A DNA stretch of 64,000 nt from Mortierella sp. BCC40632 (Eukaryota > Mortierellomycota > Mortierellomycetes > Mortierellales > Mortierellaceae), in NCBI GenBank assembly GCA_011634665.1, contig WAEK01000031.1, positions 62,001 through 126,000 of the forward strand, given 5' to 3'. Of this stretch, positions 54,091 through 64,000 are shown in pieces; the stretch's first letter is position 1, and the number at the start of each line of letters is the position of its first letter. The notes beneath the pieces are model-generated. The model did no database searches. It was not told the DNA's origin and saw only the letters and a list, made by a program, of their open reading frames with translations. Position numbers and translations under genes: made by a program.

Positions 54091-54398
54091 CTTTATTTAG
54101 AACGAGTGATACTCACACGACCGTCTATAGTACCAAAAAAGTCGTTTTCGATACGTTCGGATGAGTTCTGCCCCAGACCCTGCCCACTCTCGTCCCTCCT
54201 TTTAGATATGCCTCTCGTCCCTCCCTTTACCACCTCACCCGTGACCCTGCCCGTTACCCCACCTTTTCCCAATACGGTCATTGCCAAAACGCAAATCATT
54301 TCGCAAAACATTTCGCCTCAATTTCATTTCCCTCCCTGCTAAACCCGAACCGCACTGCAAATTCTCTGTATCCGTTGAGAATTTACAAGAGTGTTATA
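54091..54398 (+). repeat. Diverged leader copy without 28S
   Basis: From about 54165 the sequence follows the pre-28S leader with many differences: CTCGTCCCTCC, CCCGTTACCCCACCTTTTCCC, TTTCCCTCCCTGC, then the inverted repeat AAATTCTC (54359-54366) / GAGAATTT (54377-54384) with a different 10-nt loop, and ACAAGAGTGTTATA. It is then followed by TAGAGGTGTTAG instead of 28S sequence. The stem is perfectly kept while the loop has changed, which points to selection on the hairpin or its use as an element end. Confidence 0.65.
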
Positions 54399-54545
54399 TA
54401 GAGGTGTTAGAAGAGAGTAGAACTGAGGGGTGTTAGTTGAGAGTAGAGATGTTAGTAGAGTTTGTGAATGTGAGAGGTGTAGTAGAAATGTTGGTAGAGA
54501 TATTAATGGAGATGTTGGAAGTTGGGGAGAGGTGTTTCAGAGGCA
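54399..54545. repeat. Degenerate GTTAGTAGAGAT repeats
   Basis: Loose tandem array of 10-15 bp units built on GTTAG and GTAGAGATG, purine-rich on the + strand, directly after the diverged leader. Confidence 0.55.
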
Positions 54546-55016
54546 CCAGCTGAGATACTGGTTGAGGCAAGTCGAGATTTGTCAAATCAGAAACGCGCTG
54601 TCTCCGTCCTGCCTCTGCACTCGGACCAGATGTGGACATTGACTGCATGAACAAGCATGCTAGGGGAATAAATGCCGTAATACCGCATGACGCATCACCT
54701 CCACCTTCCGAGATATGTATTTTTCTGCATCTTTGACCGACATTCGATCTGGATCCGGTACCTGCGCTATGAGCGTGGGGCTTTTTTTTCTTTTGTCATT
54801 CTCTTTGTCTGATACATTTTTTTCTTTATTCAGTCAAAGCTCTTGGCGTTAATCCAAATATCTCTTCTTCTTCTTCTTCTTCCTTCAATGAGTTTTAAAT
54901 TCAACACCTTGGTGGCTAAAAAAGATGATCTACTTACTTCATCTTTCTATCCATTTTTAGCCTCCCTTTCTTCTTGTTTGCGCTTCATTCTTTTCATCAT
55001 TGCCACCATTTCATCC
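54546..55016. other. Intergenic; no gene seen
   Basis: Contains a half-palindrome AAGCATGCTAGG near 54650. No plausible coding frame. Confidence 0.5.
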
Positions 55017-55839
55017 CTAATTTTTTTGTAGTTCGCCCATCCATTTCAACAGTATGCTCTCCTCGATCGAGTCCTCATCATCAAGTTCAAGAAGATCTGG
55101 GTCTTGGCCTCTTGTACAAAGGTCCAATCTGCTCTCATCGCTTCTCATCCCTTTCTCTGACCTTTGGTTGTCCGGTTCAGCTACGGCTTCGCCTGTCTTA
55201 ATGTCCAAACGATCGTCGTCGAATACTACTTCTAAAATCGGTCTTCCTTCTATTATTATCTGTCCAAATTCCTTTTTGCCGAATTCTTCCATTAAAGCTG
55301 GGAACAAGGCCCTCTTTCTATCCTCGGGAATCGGCTCAACACCAGCCGGCCTTTCTACATCTCCTCGTGGCCATCCATGGAAAATGTTCACATTCCCAAA
55401 TTTAAAACATAGTTCCTCACCATCCGTGTATTCAAAAACCAAAAAGTCGTTCTCTTGACATGGATTCTTAAGTCTCTCTTCGACAAACTCCTCGACTGTC
55501 TTGCGTTTGGTGCGCAAAGACCTTTGATCACTGCTCTCTAAATCCTCTCCATCGTCCTCTTCCAACGTCTTGCCGTTCTCTTTGTCCACGCGGTTCTCAC
55601 ATAGAGTTTCATCGTGGATTGTGCTGGAAGGTAGTGATGTAGGTGGGACATCATTCCTTTCACTTGATCGGGTTTCATCTATTAGCAATAGGGGTGTACT
55701 TTGTCAGGTCAAGTTGAAACTAAATTGTAGACAAAACAAGTGTTAATCTTGTCTTGACACATTGCCATTTGAAAACGACATGTTTAGAGGACGCCTCGTT
55801 GTCATTCTTACCGCAACTTTCATTGATGATGGGATCCAT
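55017..55839 (-). CDS. Unknown acidic 229-aa protein, one intron
   Basis: Exon 1 (55839-55812) is MDPIINESC plus one base; a GTAAGA donor and a GCTAATAG acceptor define a 133-nt intron (55811-55679), and exon 2 (55678-55017) continues in phase (DETRSSERND). The frame 55017-55688 alone has no ATG, which supports the intron. The product is acidic with a central folded-looking part (NDFLVFEYTDGEELCFKFGN, FGQIIIEGRPILEVVFDDD) and a charged N-terminus (RSLRTKRKTVEEFVEERL). No family recognised. No frame breaks. Confidence 0.65.
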
Positions 55840-56115
55840 AGCTTACTCTGCTCTGGGTGAATGACTTTCAATGACAGGATTACTTGACAGAATGTTCCCT
55901 CGTGGCAAAGGATGGATTCAATGGGTAAAAGTGTAGTAGAGTTCTACTTGTCAAAAATATGCTTCACCCTTCCTTTTTATACAAATCAGTGAAAAAAAAC
56001 ATTCGTTTTTTTTGCTTGTATGCACCGCTCCTTTTCCCTTGTATCATTTTCCGCTTCGACTCGCAAATACTTTTTAGATCCATATATTACCCCGTACCTC
56101 CCAGATCTATTCAGG
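55840..56115. other. Intergenic; no gene seen
   Basis: AT-rich; likely promoter of the 55839 gene. Confidence 0.5.
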
Positions 56116-56325
56116 TTATCCGAACAAACCTTCTATCCCCTTCCTTTTGATCTGGGTCCCCTCTATCCTTTTTCTTTTGATCTGGGTTCCCTCTATCCTT
56201 TTCCTTTTAATCTGGGTTCCCTCTATCCTTTTCCTTTTAATCTGGGTCCCCTTCTTTCTACAATCGGCCACCTTTGAGCTCGCTCCGGCTTTATTCTCAT
56301 TGCTGCTCGCCAATACTCTTTTCAT
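56116..56325 (-). CDS. Small protein with KRKRIEGTQI repeats, 69 aa
   Basis: ATG 56325 (MKRVLASSNENKAGASSK). Four exact 30 bp units (56131-56250) encode ten-residue repeats like GTQIKRKRIE, again NLS-like, echoing the unrelated 39 bp NLS repeat at 44606-44816. Stop right after the array (GLFG). It may be the 5' part of a longer broken or spliced gene. Function unknown. Confidence 0.45.
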   Translation of the reverse strand: MKRVLASSNENKAGASSKVADCRKKGTQIKRKRIEGTQIKRKRIEGTQIKRKRIEGTQIKRKGIEGLFG

Positions 56326-56392
56326 CTCAATAGATAGATGGACTTATTGACATCTTTAAACTCTAACTGTGGACAAATCACAAGTAAAATAA

Positions 56393-56670
56393 CTATGAAC
56401 TACTCTCATTAGACTTTCCGCAGACCCGAGCCAATTTCTTTCTTTTCCTATCTTGTCGTTCGACATCATCAAGGACTATTTGTCTTTCCCTCCCATTTCA
56501 AAATGCATATACTCACTCAAAAACACATAACTAAATCTTTCCTTAGGCTGATCTGTCTGCATCACTGGATTTCTATGGCAACATGGCAGCATCTTGACTG
56601 CGCCTCGAGAGCTATGGATAGTTACAGAAATCCTGAAACTACAGAGCCATATCAAAATGACTTCCACCAT
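56393..56670 (-). CDS. Unknown ~92-aa protein, one indel
   Basis: ATG 56670 (MVEVILIWLCSFRISVTIHS). Strand-rich first half, then RFSYVFLSEYMHFEMGGK. The first frame stops at 56476; a one-base shift there continues into a basic tail (ERQIVLDDVERQDRKRKKLA) to 56393. Might be another small OB-like protein; not recognised with confidence. The palindrome at 57083 lies about 410 bp upstream. Confidence 0.35.
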
Positions 56671-56704
56671 GTTTATACCCAAACTCGCCTTTTCACCTAA
56701 CACA

Positions 56705-57519
56705 TCCTCGCTCTATACCCCCAACAAATGTTCACACTCTTTCATGCAATATCCTATTTATTCGTTGTACTTGCTTATTTTGCTTGTAACAATCACACGA
56801 TCCCTTTGACCATCCTTCTGACGTACCGTTTGCTTCCTTCTCCTTCTCATTCCATCTCACAATACCGCAACAACCTCCAAACATTCTACTGCGAACTCTA
56901 CCCCTTACCAGACATGTTCTCTTCGCGCTTGGAAACTTTCCTCATTTTCCTTAACCCCTTTCACCTTCTTCCGTAAATTTTGCTCCGCGGCACTCATTAC
57001 TCTCTAATACTCTCTCTTTTTTACTTTTTCCTTTGCAAGGCATTTGTTTACCCTTGTACTCTATTTTTATCACTCAAAAAACACTATCATGCTAGTTCCT
57101 CCTGTACTCTATCACATGTATGTAATCACTCCTTCACCTCGTAATTTGCATGGGTCCCTATCAACAACACCCCTATCCAAACCGCCGCTTTCCCTCATAC
57201 CCCTCCTGTGCTCACTGTTGCAATTCTACCCCCAACATTTTCCACTTTACACACGCCTTATATCTCACAAATGATAGACCAAGTCATTGCTAGGCAACCC
57301 TTGACTAGTACAGCTATCTAATTCACTATCCCACCTGACAAAATTACTTCCGTCCTACTTCAACATACATGAATAAGTCGACTCAGTTTACTTCCGGCAT
57401 CGACTGGAAACACAAAAACTCTTTCCTCACAACACCTTTTTATATACTATCCCTAACTAGCATCTGTACATCCCTCCGTGTCCCATATTTTTCATATTAG
57501 ACTTCATCCACCTTGATAT
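56705..57519. other. Intergenic with palindrome; no gene seen
   Basis: ACTATCATGCTAGT at 57083-57096. AT-rich, no plausible frame on either strand. Confidence 0.55.
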
Positions 57520-59095
57520 TCATACCCATCCCTGGTAAAACCTGAAATCAGAGTTACTGAAAAGCACAACCTCCTTTCTTTCATATCTTTCTCCACCATC
57601 AGTAGGCGTATCGATTTTCTCAAGTTTGGGACATCTACCAATGACCTCTAATACCAGTCTTGGCGTAATAAGTGGCGTGTCAAGTCCAACCCACAGAAGC
57701 TCTTTTCCACCTTGCCGAATAAACCGCAGTAGCCCTTCCTCATCAACTCTTTGACACCCATTCAGAACCAATACTCTAAGCGCCAAAGACGGATTCCTGC
57801 AAAACTTAAAAAGTCCTTCATTTGTCAGTTGATTTAGTCCAACAAGACAAACCTCCTTCAACGACCTAGACCATCCTCGTCTCTCCGAATCCTCTTTGCC
57901 CTGGGTATCCAAAATGGCCTCGATTGATAAATCGGAAATCCAGACGGTATTAGCCAGAACGAGACTTTCCACACCAGGTATCCCTTCAACCCATCCCTGC
58001 AATACAGCATTACACGATGTCGCATCATCCATAGTCAAAAAATCTAAGGATAACTTCTTAAGATGTTTCAACTCGGAAAGACACCGTAAAGATTCTATTC
58101 CTATTAAACATCTTTGAAGCTCAAAATCCCTCAAATTTGGAAATACTTGTACAAAGCTCTTGAAGCGATCATCGACAACCAGGATTCCAAATCCTGTATA
58201 TACAAGACTCTTAAGGCTTGGACACAGTGACTGATTAGCTGTTCCTTCAATGTACCTCCCAGTCTTATTCTCTGCTACTGATAACTCCTCTAGTAGAGGA
58301 CAGAACCGAGATATATTATTCATAATCCCTTCGCTATACTCTGGTTGACAGGACACGTCCAGTTTCCTCAATTTGGGGACAAGTGATAGCAAATCAGAGG
58401 TATGACACTTCCATAACGGACTGACAAATTCAGAACATGTCCGAATAACAATACGCTCCAATGATAAAGGATATTTATCTGTCATAAAAGACTTGAAAGT
58501 CGCCTCTATCACATCGTCCCACGAGTCAATCAGAAATTCTCTGACTGCCGGGTGATTGAGCAAAAGCTGCAATTTCCCTTCTGTTATACCTTTTGGACAT
58601 TTCTCTTCCTCTATATATGTCACTGGGTCGCTGCCGAGGTCAACAACTTTCCATAACTGGCAAATGGACAACAAGATTCCCCTCCATGTGCGGCAAACAT
58701 CCAGGCAACCAATTAGCTCAATAGTAGTCAAATATCCATAAATCATGGTAATCAACTCTAGTGGAAACGCATGGATCGGATCCAAAACTGAATTCTCACT
58801 CTAGTTAAAACACAACAATGTCACTCAATTAAAGGTCAGATAAAAAGTATATACTACCAATCAGTAACGATCCTCTTAACAATCACTTCGTTACTTTTTG
58901 AACTCCCGTCTCGTCCTGTCCTTTCCCCAGACGTGTTTTCTTGATCACAGGTGACATCGAAACTGGGCTTGATGGACTTGCGGTCAGCGTTGCTTCTGTA
59001 CAGCCAGTGTCACGTGGACTGCTGTCCTCCTCATCTTCAGTCCTGCTATTCAGTCGTCGTTTCATTCTAGTAAGTGTGAGGGTTTGTTCTGGCAT
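57520..59095 (-). CDS. F-box/LRR protein 1, ~493 aa, one intron
   Basis: Exon 1 (59095-58895) starts MPEQTLTLTRMKRRL and gives 67 disordered, charged residues ending TGVQK. A 94-nt intron (58894-58801, GTAACG...AACTAG) leads to exon 2 (58800-57520), starting SENSVLDPIHAFPLEL. The F-box is at about residues 72-116 (PLELITMIYGYLTTIELIGC, LDVCRTWRGILLS). AMN1-type leucine-rich repeats follow (LRKLDVS, LKKLSLDFL, LKEVCLVGLNQLTNEG, RVLVLNGCQRVDEEG). It would recruit substrates to an SCF ubiquitin ligase through Skp1. The exon 2 frame has no ATG near its start, which supports the intron. Paralogue of the next gene. Confidence 0.85.
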
Positions 59096-59119
59096 TTTGT
59101 TCTCTGTAGTGGGTGGCAA

Positions 59120-59799
59120 ATAAGGACGCTTGCTTCTATTTTTTTTCTTTTTTTTCTTTCGAAAAAAGATAAACGCGCTTTATACCGAAATGTTGAGTAC
59201 TCTGTTGGTCTTTGCTACATACAAACCCCCTCTCCCCCATCCAGTCCAACCTCTAGACCATGCATCCTTTTTCCCCTACCAACAACTCTCAAGTGCTACG
59301 CTACCCCGAGCCATTTTTTTTTTTTTTTTTTTTTTTTTTGTCCGACACACTGAAAAATCATTGTTGACAGACTCTTCCATTTATCATGCAAGCGCACGCA
59401 CATTTTTTTTTTTTCCCTCTTTTTTCCTCGGCCCACTTTAAATTTGACTATCATGCTAGTCACCCAATCACACCATGCCCCCTCCCGTCTTCCCGTTTTC
59501 CGCCACATTCATTTTCCCGTGTGACGTAGCCTAAACTATCATGCTAGTTCATCTTGCATTACAAGAGTCATGCGTCTCTTTGTCATGGGTCCCAATCTTC
59601 TGCTCGCCAGCACTTCATTCCCCTCTTGTACACTCAACTGCTTTTACCCACGCCCCTAACATGCCCGACGTCTCTTTGACCTACACATTTTTCGTTCTCC
59701 TCTCCGCTTGTTCTTTTACAGCAGTAGCACCCCAACAAATCTGATCTAATACACCACTTGCCCTGGCACAACTTCAATTTTTATGCTATAACCTTATTC
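59120..59799. other. Intergenic with two palindrome copies
   Basis: ACTATCATGCTAGT at 59447-59460 and again at 59535-59548, 350-450 bp upstream of F-box gene 1. The second is followed by TCATCTTGCAT, which also follows the motif at 4803 and 45288. A 27-T run at about 59313-59339. No gene seen. Confidence 0.65.
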
Positions 59800-61476
59800 C
59801 TATTCTTTTACAATCCTCCCATTGACCCCAATGAGTCTCTGTGCACATTTCAAATCCTTTGTTTCCAACCCCTGACATCCTCTTACTTTTATCCATTTCA
59901 AACTCGCTCCTCGCTTTTTGGCAAGCTCAACAATTCCCTTCCCGGTGATACCACCGCAACGAGACACATCGACCATTTCGATCTTGGGACAACTTCTCGC
60001 AATCTCATACATCAGTCTATCCGAATGGAATGGTGTTCCTAGACACTCAAAGAGAAGAAGCTCCTTTCCTCGCTGCTTAAGAAGCTCCAGTATCCCTTCT
60101 TCACCCAGTCCTCTACAATCAGCTAAAGTCAGTTTCTCAAGTACCAGCGACCGAGACCTGGCCAACGCCAATAAGCCTTCACTTGTCACTTGGTCATTAC
60201 CCCAAAAAGCAAGATTTCTCAGCGACCGGGACCACCCTAATCTATCCGAATCTTCCAAGCCTGGAGTATCCATCAAAATCCCAATGCACTCGTCGGTTAT
60301 CCAGTTGCATCCATTCACGCAGAGATCCCTCAAGCCAGGGATCCCTTCCACCCATCGTCGTAATAAAGTATTTGTCCGGCTTGCTCCATCATCAATACCA
60401 ATTCCTAGAGATAAGCCTCCAAGATTCTTCAAGTCACAAAGACTCTCTAGCGACTCTACTGAAATAAAATTGCCCCCATAAATAAGAAACGCAAGGTTTG
60501 GAAATATTCTGGCGAAACACTTGAAAATTTCTCCGTTGGACTCAATCCCATACTGAACATATTCAAGATATATCAAGTTTGGATGGTAAAATCCAGGGAT
60601 GTAATTACCAAAGTCATGGCAGTCAATATCTCCTGATATCCTCAAGACTTCCAACATGGGACAGCACTTTAAGATTCTCACCAGGATCGCTGTCGTAAGT
60701 CCATCATGACTGAACACATCCAAACCCCGAAGATTGGGGACCGAAGGCCACAGTGCACAAAGCTGGGATATCCCACCCTTTACAGTATTTCTGATGGCGA
60801 GATTTTCCAATGAACTTATGCTCTTGTTTTTTGCGAGTAATCTCCATACTTCCCCTGACAACTTGCACCCTTGACCGACTACTATATCTGTGACTGTCTG
60901 GCGACCAAGAATCATCTCCAGCTTCCCTTCAGTGATCCCCTCCAGTGATGCCTTTCCATCTTTCGATGAAAGGTGAAAGTCTCTATCATCTGAGAGTCTA
61001 ATCGTTTTCCATAGCCGAGGAATGGATAGCAAAATTCCCTTCCAAACACGGCAAACATCCAGACATCCAACCCGCTCAGTAGTACTCAAGCATACAAAAA
61101 TCATGGTAACCAACTCTAGTGGAAGGACACGGATCGGATCCAGAACTGGCTGCTCACTCAAACATTACACAATAATGACAGTCAGTATAGTGAGGAACCT
61201 TCGGTGCCAAGACTTCAATGAATCTTCCAAGTCGTCAATCTCCTTTTACTTCTTTTTTTTTTTTTTTTTTTTTTTTACCTTCAATACACCAGAATTTATC
61301 GCATCTTTTTTTCTGTTATCCTTTTCGGTCAACCGCCGCTTCTGGGTTGGTCTTGACGGTGAATTGGAGACCAATCTTGGATAGGTGCGAGTCGATGTTT
61401 TAACCCCTACTTCATCGGGTTTGCTCACTGCCGAACGCAACTTCATAGAATGTGGACCATACACTTTTCTCCTCAT
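59800..61476 (-). CDS. F-box/LRR protein 2, ~515 aa, one intron
   Basis: Exon 1 (61476-61279) gives 66 residues starting MRRKVYGPHSMKLRSAVS and ending NSGVLK. The intron (about 61278-61150, with an A22 run) ends in GAGCAG, and exon 2 continues PVLDPIRVLPLELVTMIF. F-box at about residues 70-115 (LDVCRVWKGILLSIPRLWK). Leucine-rich repeats include LRGLDVFS, NLGGLSLGIG, LRDLCVNGCNWITDECI, LEKLTLADCRGLGEEG and KIEMVDVSRCGGITGKGI. Same architecture and intron position as F-box gene 1, so the two arose by tandem duplication. Acts in SCF ubiquitin ligases by family knowledge. Confidence 0.85.
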
Positions 61477-61479
61477 TTC

Positions 61480-62785
<1,306 letters not shown>

Positions 62786-63943
62786 TTACAATTTATCCTT
62801 CATCTTAGTAAATACAAGATCTCCTCTGAAATCTGCACTAACACCACCAACTCCTCGTTCTCTCTGCTTAATTTGTCCTGACGGATCCGATGCTTTCTCC
62901 TCATCAGATGTCATGGTATAAAAGCCCTTTCGCCTTTCTCTAGTAGATCCTTTCCCATCAATTTCATGCTCTACTTCTGAAATTACTCTAACTTCCGTAC
63001 TATTTAAACTGTTCATCTTACGCTTACGTGAACATGATTTTGAAGCTTGATCTCTTTTTCGATCCTCATCTACCGATGAGTCACATATTGCCGGAACAGT
63101 TGAAGATTGCTTCCACATTCTTCCCTTTGATTTGTTGTCGATATCCTCAACTCGAATCCCTCCACCACTCATAAATTCAGACTGCATATTATCAACAAGA
63201 TCAGCTTCACCCAAAATATCAGTGTCTTGTCCTGTCCTGCTAAAACTTGAGTCCTCCACCTTTGATCGCTTCTTTCCGTGGACTTGTTCCCTAACATCCC
63301 TCTCGCTTTTATCACTACTCCTGCGCTCATCTTTTATATCCACTCGCAAGCAGCAGTCAAACCACACCGAAGCGGTACCATCTATATCTTTCTTACTCGC
63401 TAGTTCTTCAGCCTCTCCTAAATCCAGCCCAAGACCCTCCAAAAGGCCTAACAGGTGATGAATCCTCTCCTTGAATCCTGTTATTTCTTGTTCATCCTTT
63501 GCTCCAAGTAGTTTCTACAATCAATGAATTTTCGCTTCACATCGTTACTCTTTTTACATTGATTACCCATTATAGTTCCTCTATCCCTTCCTACTTACTG
63601 CAGCTTTGTCATCTACGTTTGCTTCGTATCTTTGCCCAATCTCATCTATTAACTTTAATCTAAAATTATATTTGAAAATAATGTGACCGTCCTCAACACA
63701 TACTTTACACTTTTTTGGAACTCTTCGTGAGACAGATATTGGACTAACATAGAAAGATATCTTGTGTTAGCCGTTTATCCTAATATTACAGAAATATTTA
63801 CATCTTCAAAGACTATTTTTTTTTTAGCTTGACACTAACCTATAACTTTTTTCACACACTCTACACTTCACCTCCACAAGATCCGCTGGTATATCGGGCT
63901 CAATCCCTACTATTCTAACTCGAGGTTTTACAAACACATATCC
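62786..63943 (-). CDS. POT1-like telomere protein, C-terminal OB domain (partial)
   Basis: Three exons can be read: 63943-63840, 63743-63599 and 63514-62786, with introns GTTAGT...TTAG (96 nt) and GTAAGT...GTAG (84 nt); the phases match exactly. The product begins PRVRIVGIEPDIPADLVEVK followed by CRVC, then PKKCKVC (zinc ribbon of two CxxC), FKYNFRLKLIDEIGQRYE, DDKAAKLLGAKDEQEI and VWFDCCLRVDIK. This order matches the third, zinc-ribbon OB fold of POT1, which binds TPP1/Tpz1, and is also like RPA1 DBD-C. A basic/acidic tail of ~140 residues follows. The N-terminal DNA-binding OB folds should lie beyond the window, after an acceptor at 63944. Confidence 0.6.
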
Positions 63944-64000
63944 CTATGCCATAGCGTGCCATTAGAATCTCTCCCTCTATAATCGCAATAGTTTTCTATC

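Overview
The window is nuclear DNA of a eukaryote, most likely a fungus and probably not a close relative of the model yeasts or moulds. Evidence: a 3' piece of a eukaryotic 28S rRNA gene occurs three times; several genes show GT-AG introns of 75-133 nt; there are F-box/leucine-rich-repeat proteins, two proteins that look like lytic polysaccharide monooxygenases (LPMOs), a fungal-style C2H2 transcription factor, a Helitron replicase/helicase and a POT1-like telomere protein. Intergenic DNA is full of long T tracts, CT/CA/GAAA microsatellites and minisatellites. I cannot name the species.

Layout. (1) Bases 1-13490 (copy A) and 40405-54090 (copy C) are two copies of one 13.5 kb segment in the same orientation. 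It carries about a dozen genes (OB-fold-like, coiled-coil, NLS-repeat and Ser/Pro-rich products) and ends in a 1.4 kb cassette: a pyrimidine-rich leader with a terminal hairpin, the last ~570 nt of 28S rRNA, and a spacer with 118 bp repeats. (2) Bases 13490-38350 are an unrelated 25 kb gene block: zinc-finger proteins, two LPMO-like proteins, a small membrane protein, F-box remnants, a Helitron replicase/helicase, and several small OB-fold-like proteins. It ends in a third copy of the 28S cassette (38352-39780, copy B), which then leads into copy C. (3) Bases 54090-64000 hold a diverged, 28S-free copy of the leader, then better preserved intron-containing genes: an acidic protein, two paralogous F-box/LRR genes and the C-terminal part of a POT1-like gene that runs off the right end.

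How it may fit together (inference). The 28S fragment always follows the same leader and always begins inside the peptidyl-transferase segment. Gene-bearing blocks with quite different contents end in this same cassette, and its flanks are dinucleotide microsatellites. This looks like modular, possibly mobile or recombining DNA linked to rDNA. A recurring theme of its genes is single-stranded-DNA-binding (OB-fold, RPA/POT1-like) proteins beside a Helitron replicase. A 14 bp palindrome (consensus ACTAKCATGMTAGT) recurs upstream of genes in copies A and C and in the right-hand block, but I did not find it in the 25 kb block.

Caution: many genes are broken by one-base shifts in A or T runs, often in only one of two copies, so many breaks may be sequence errors rather than decay. 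Gene models joined across such shifts are my reading of the raw sequence.
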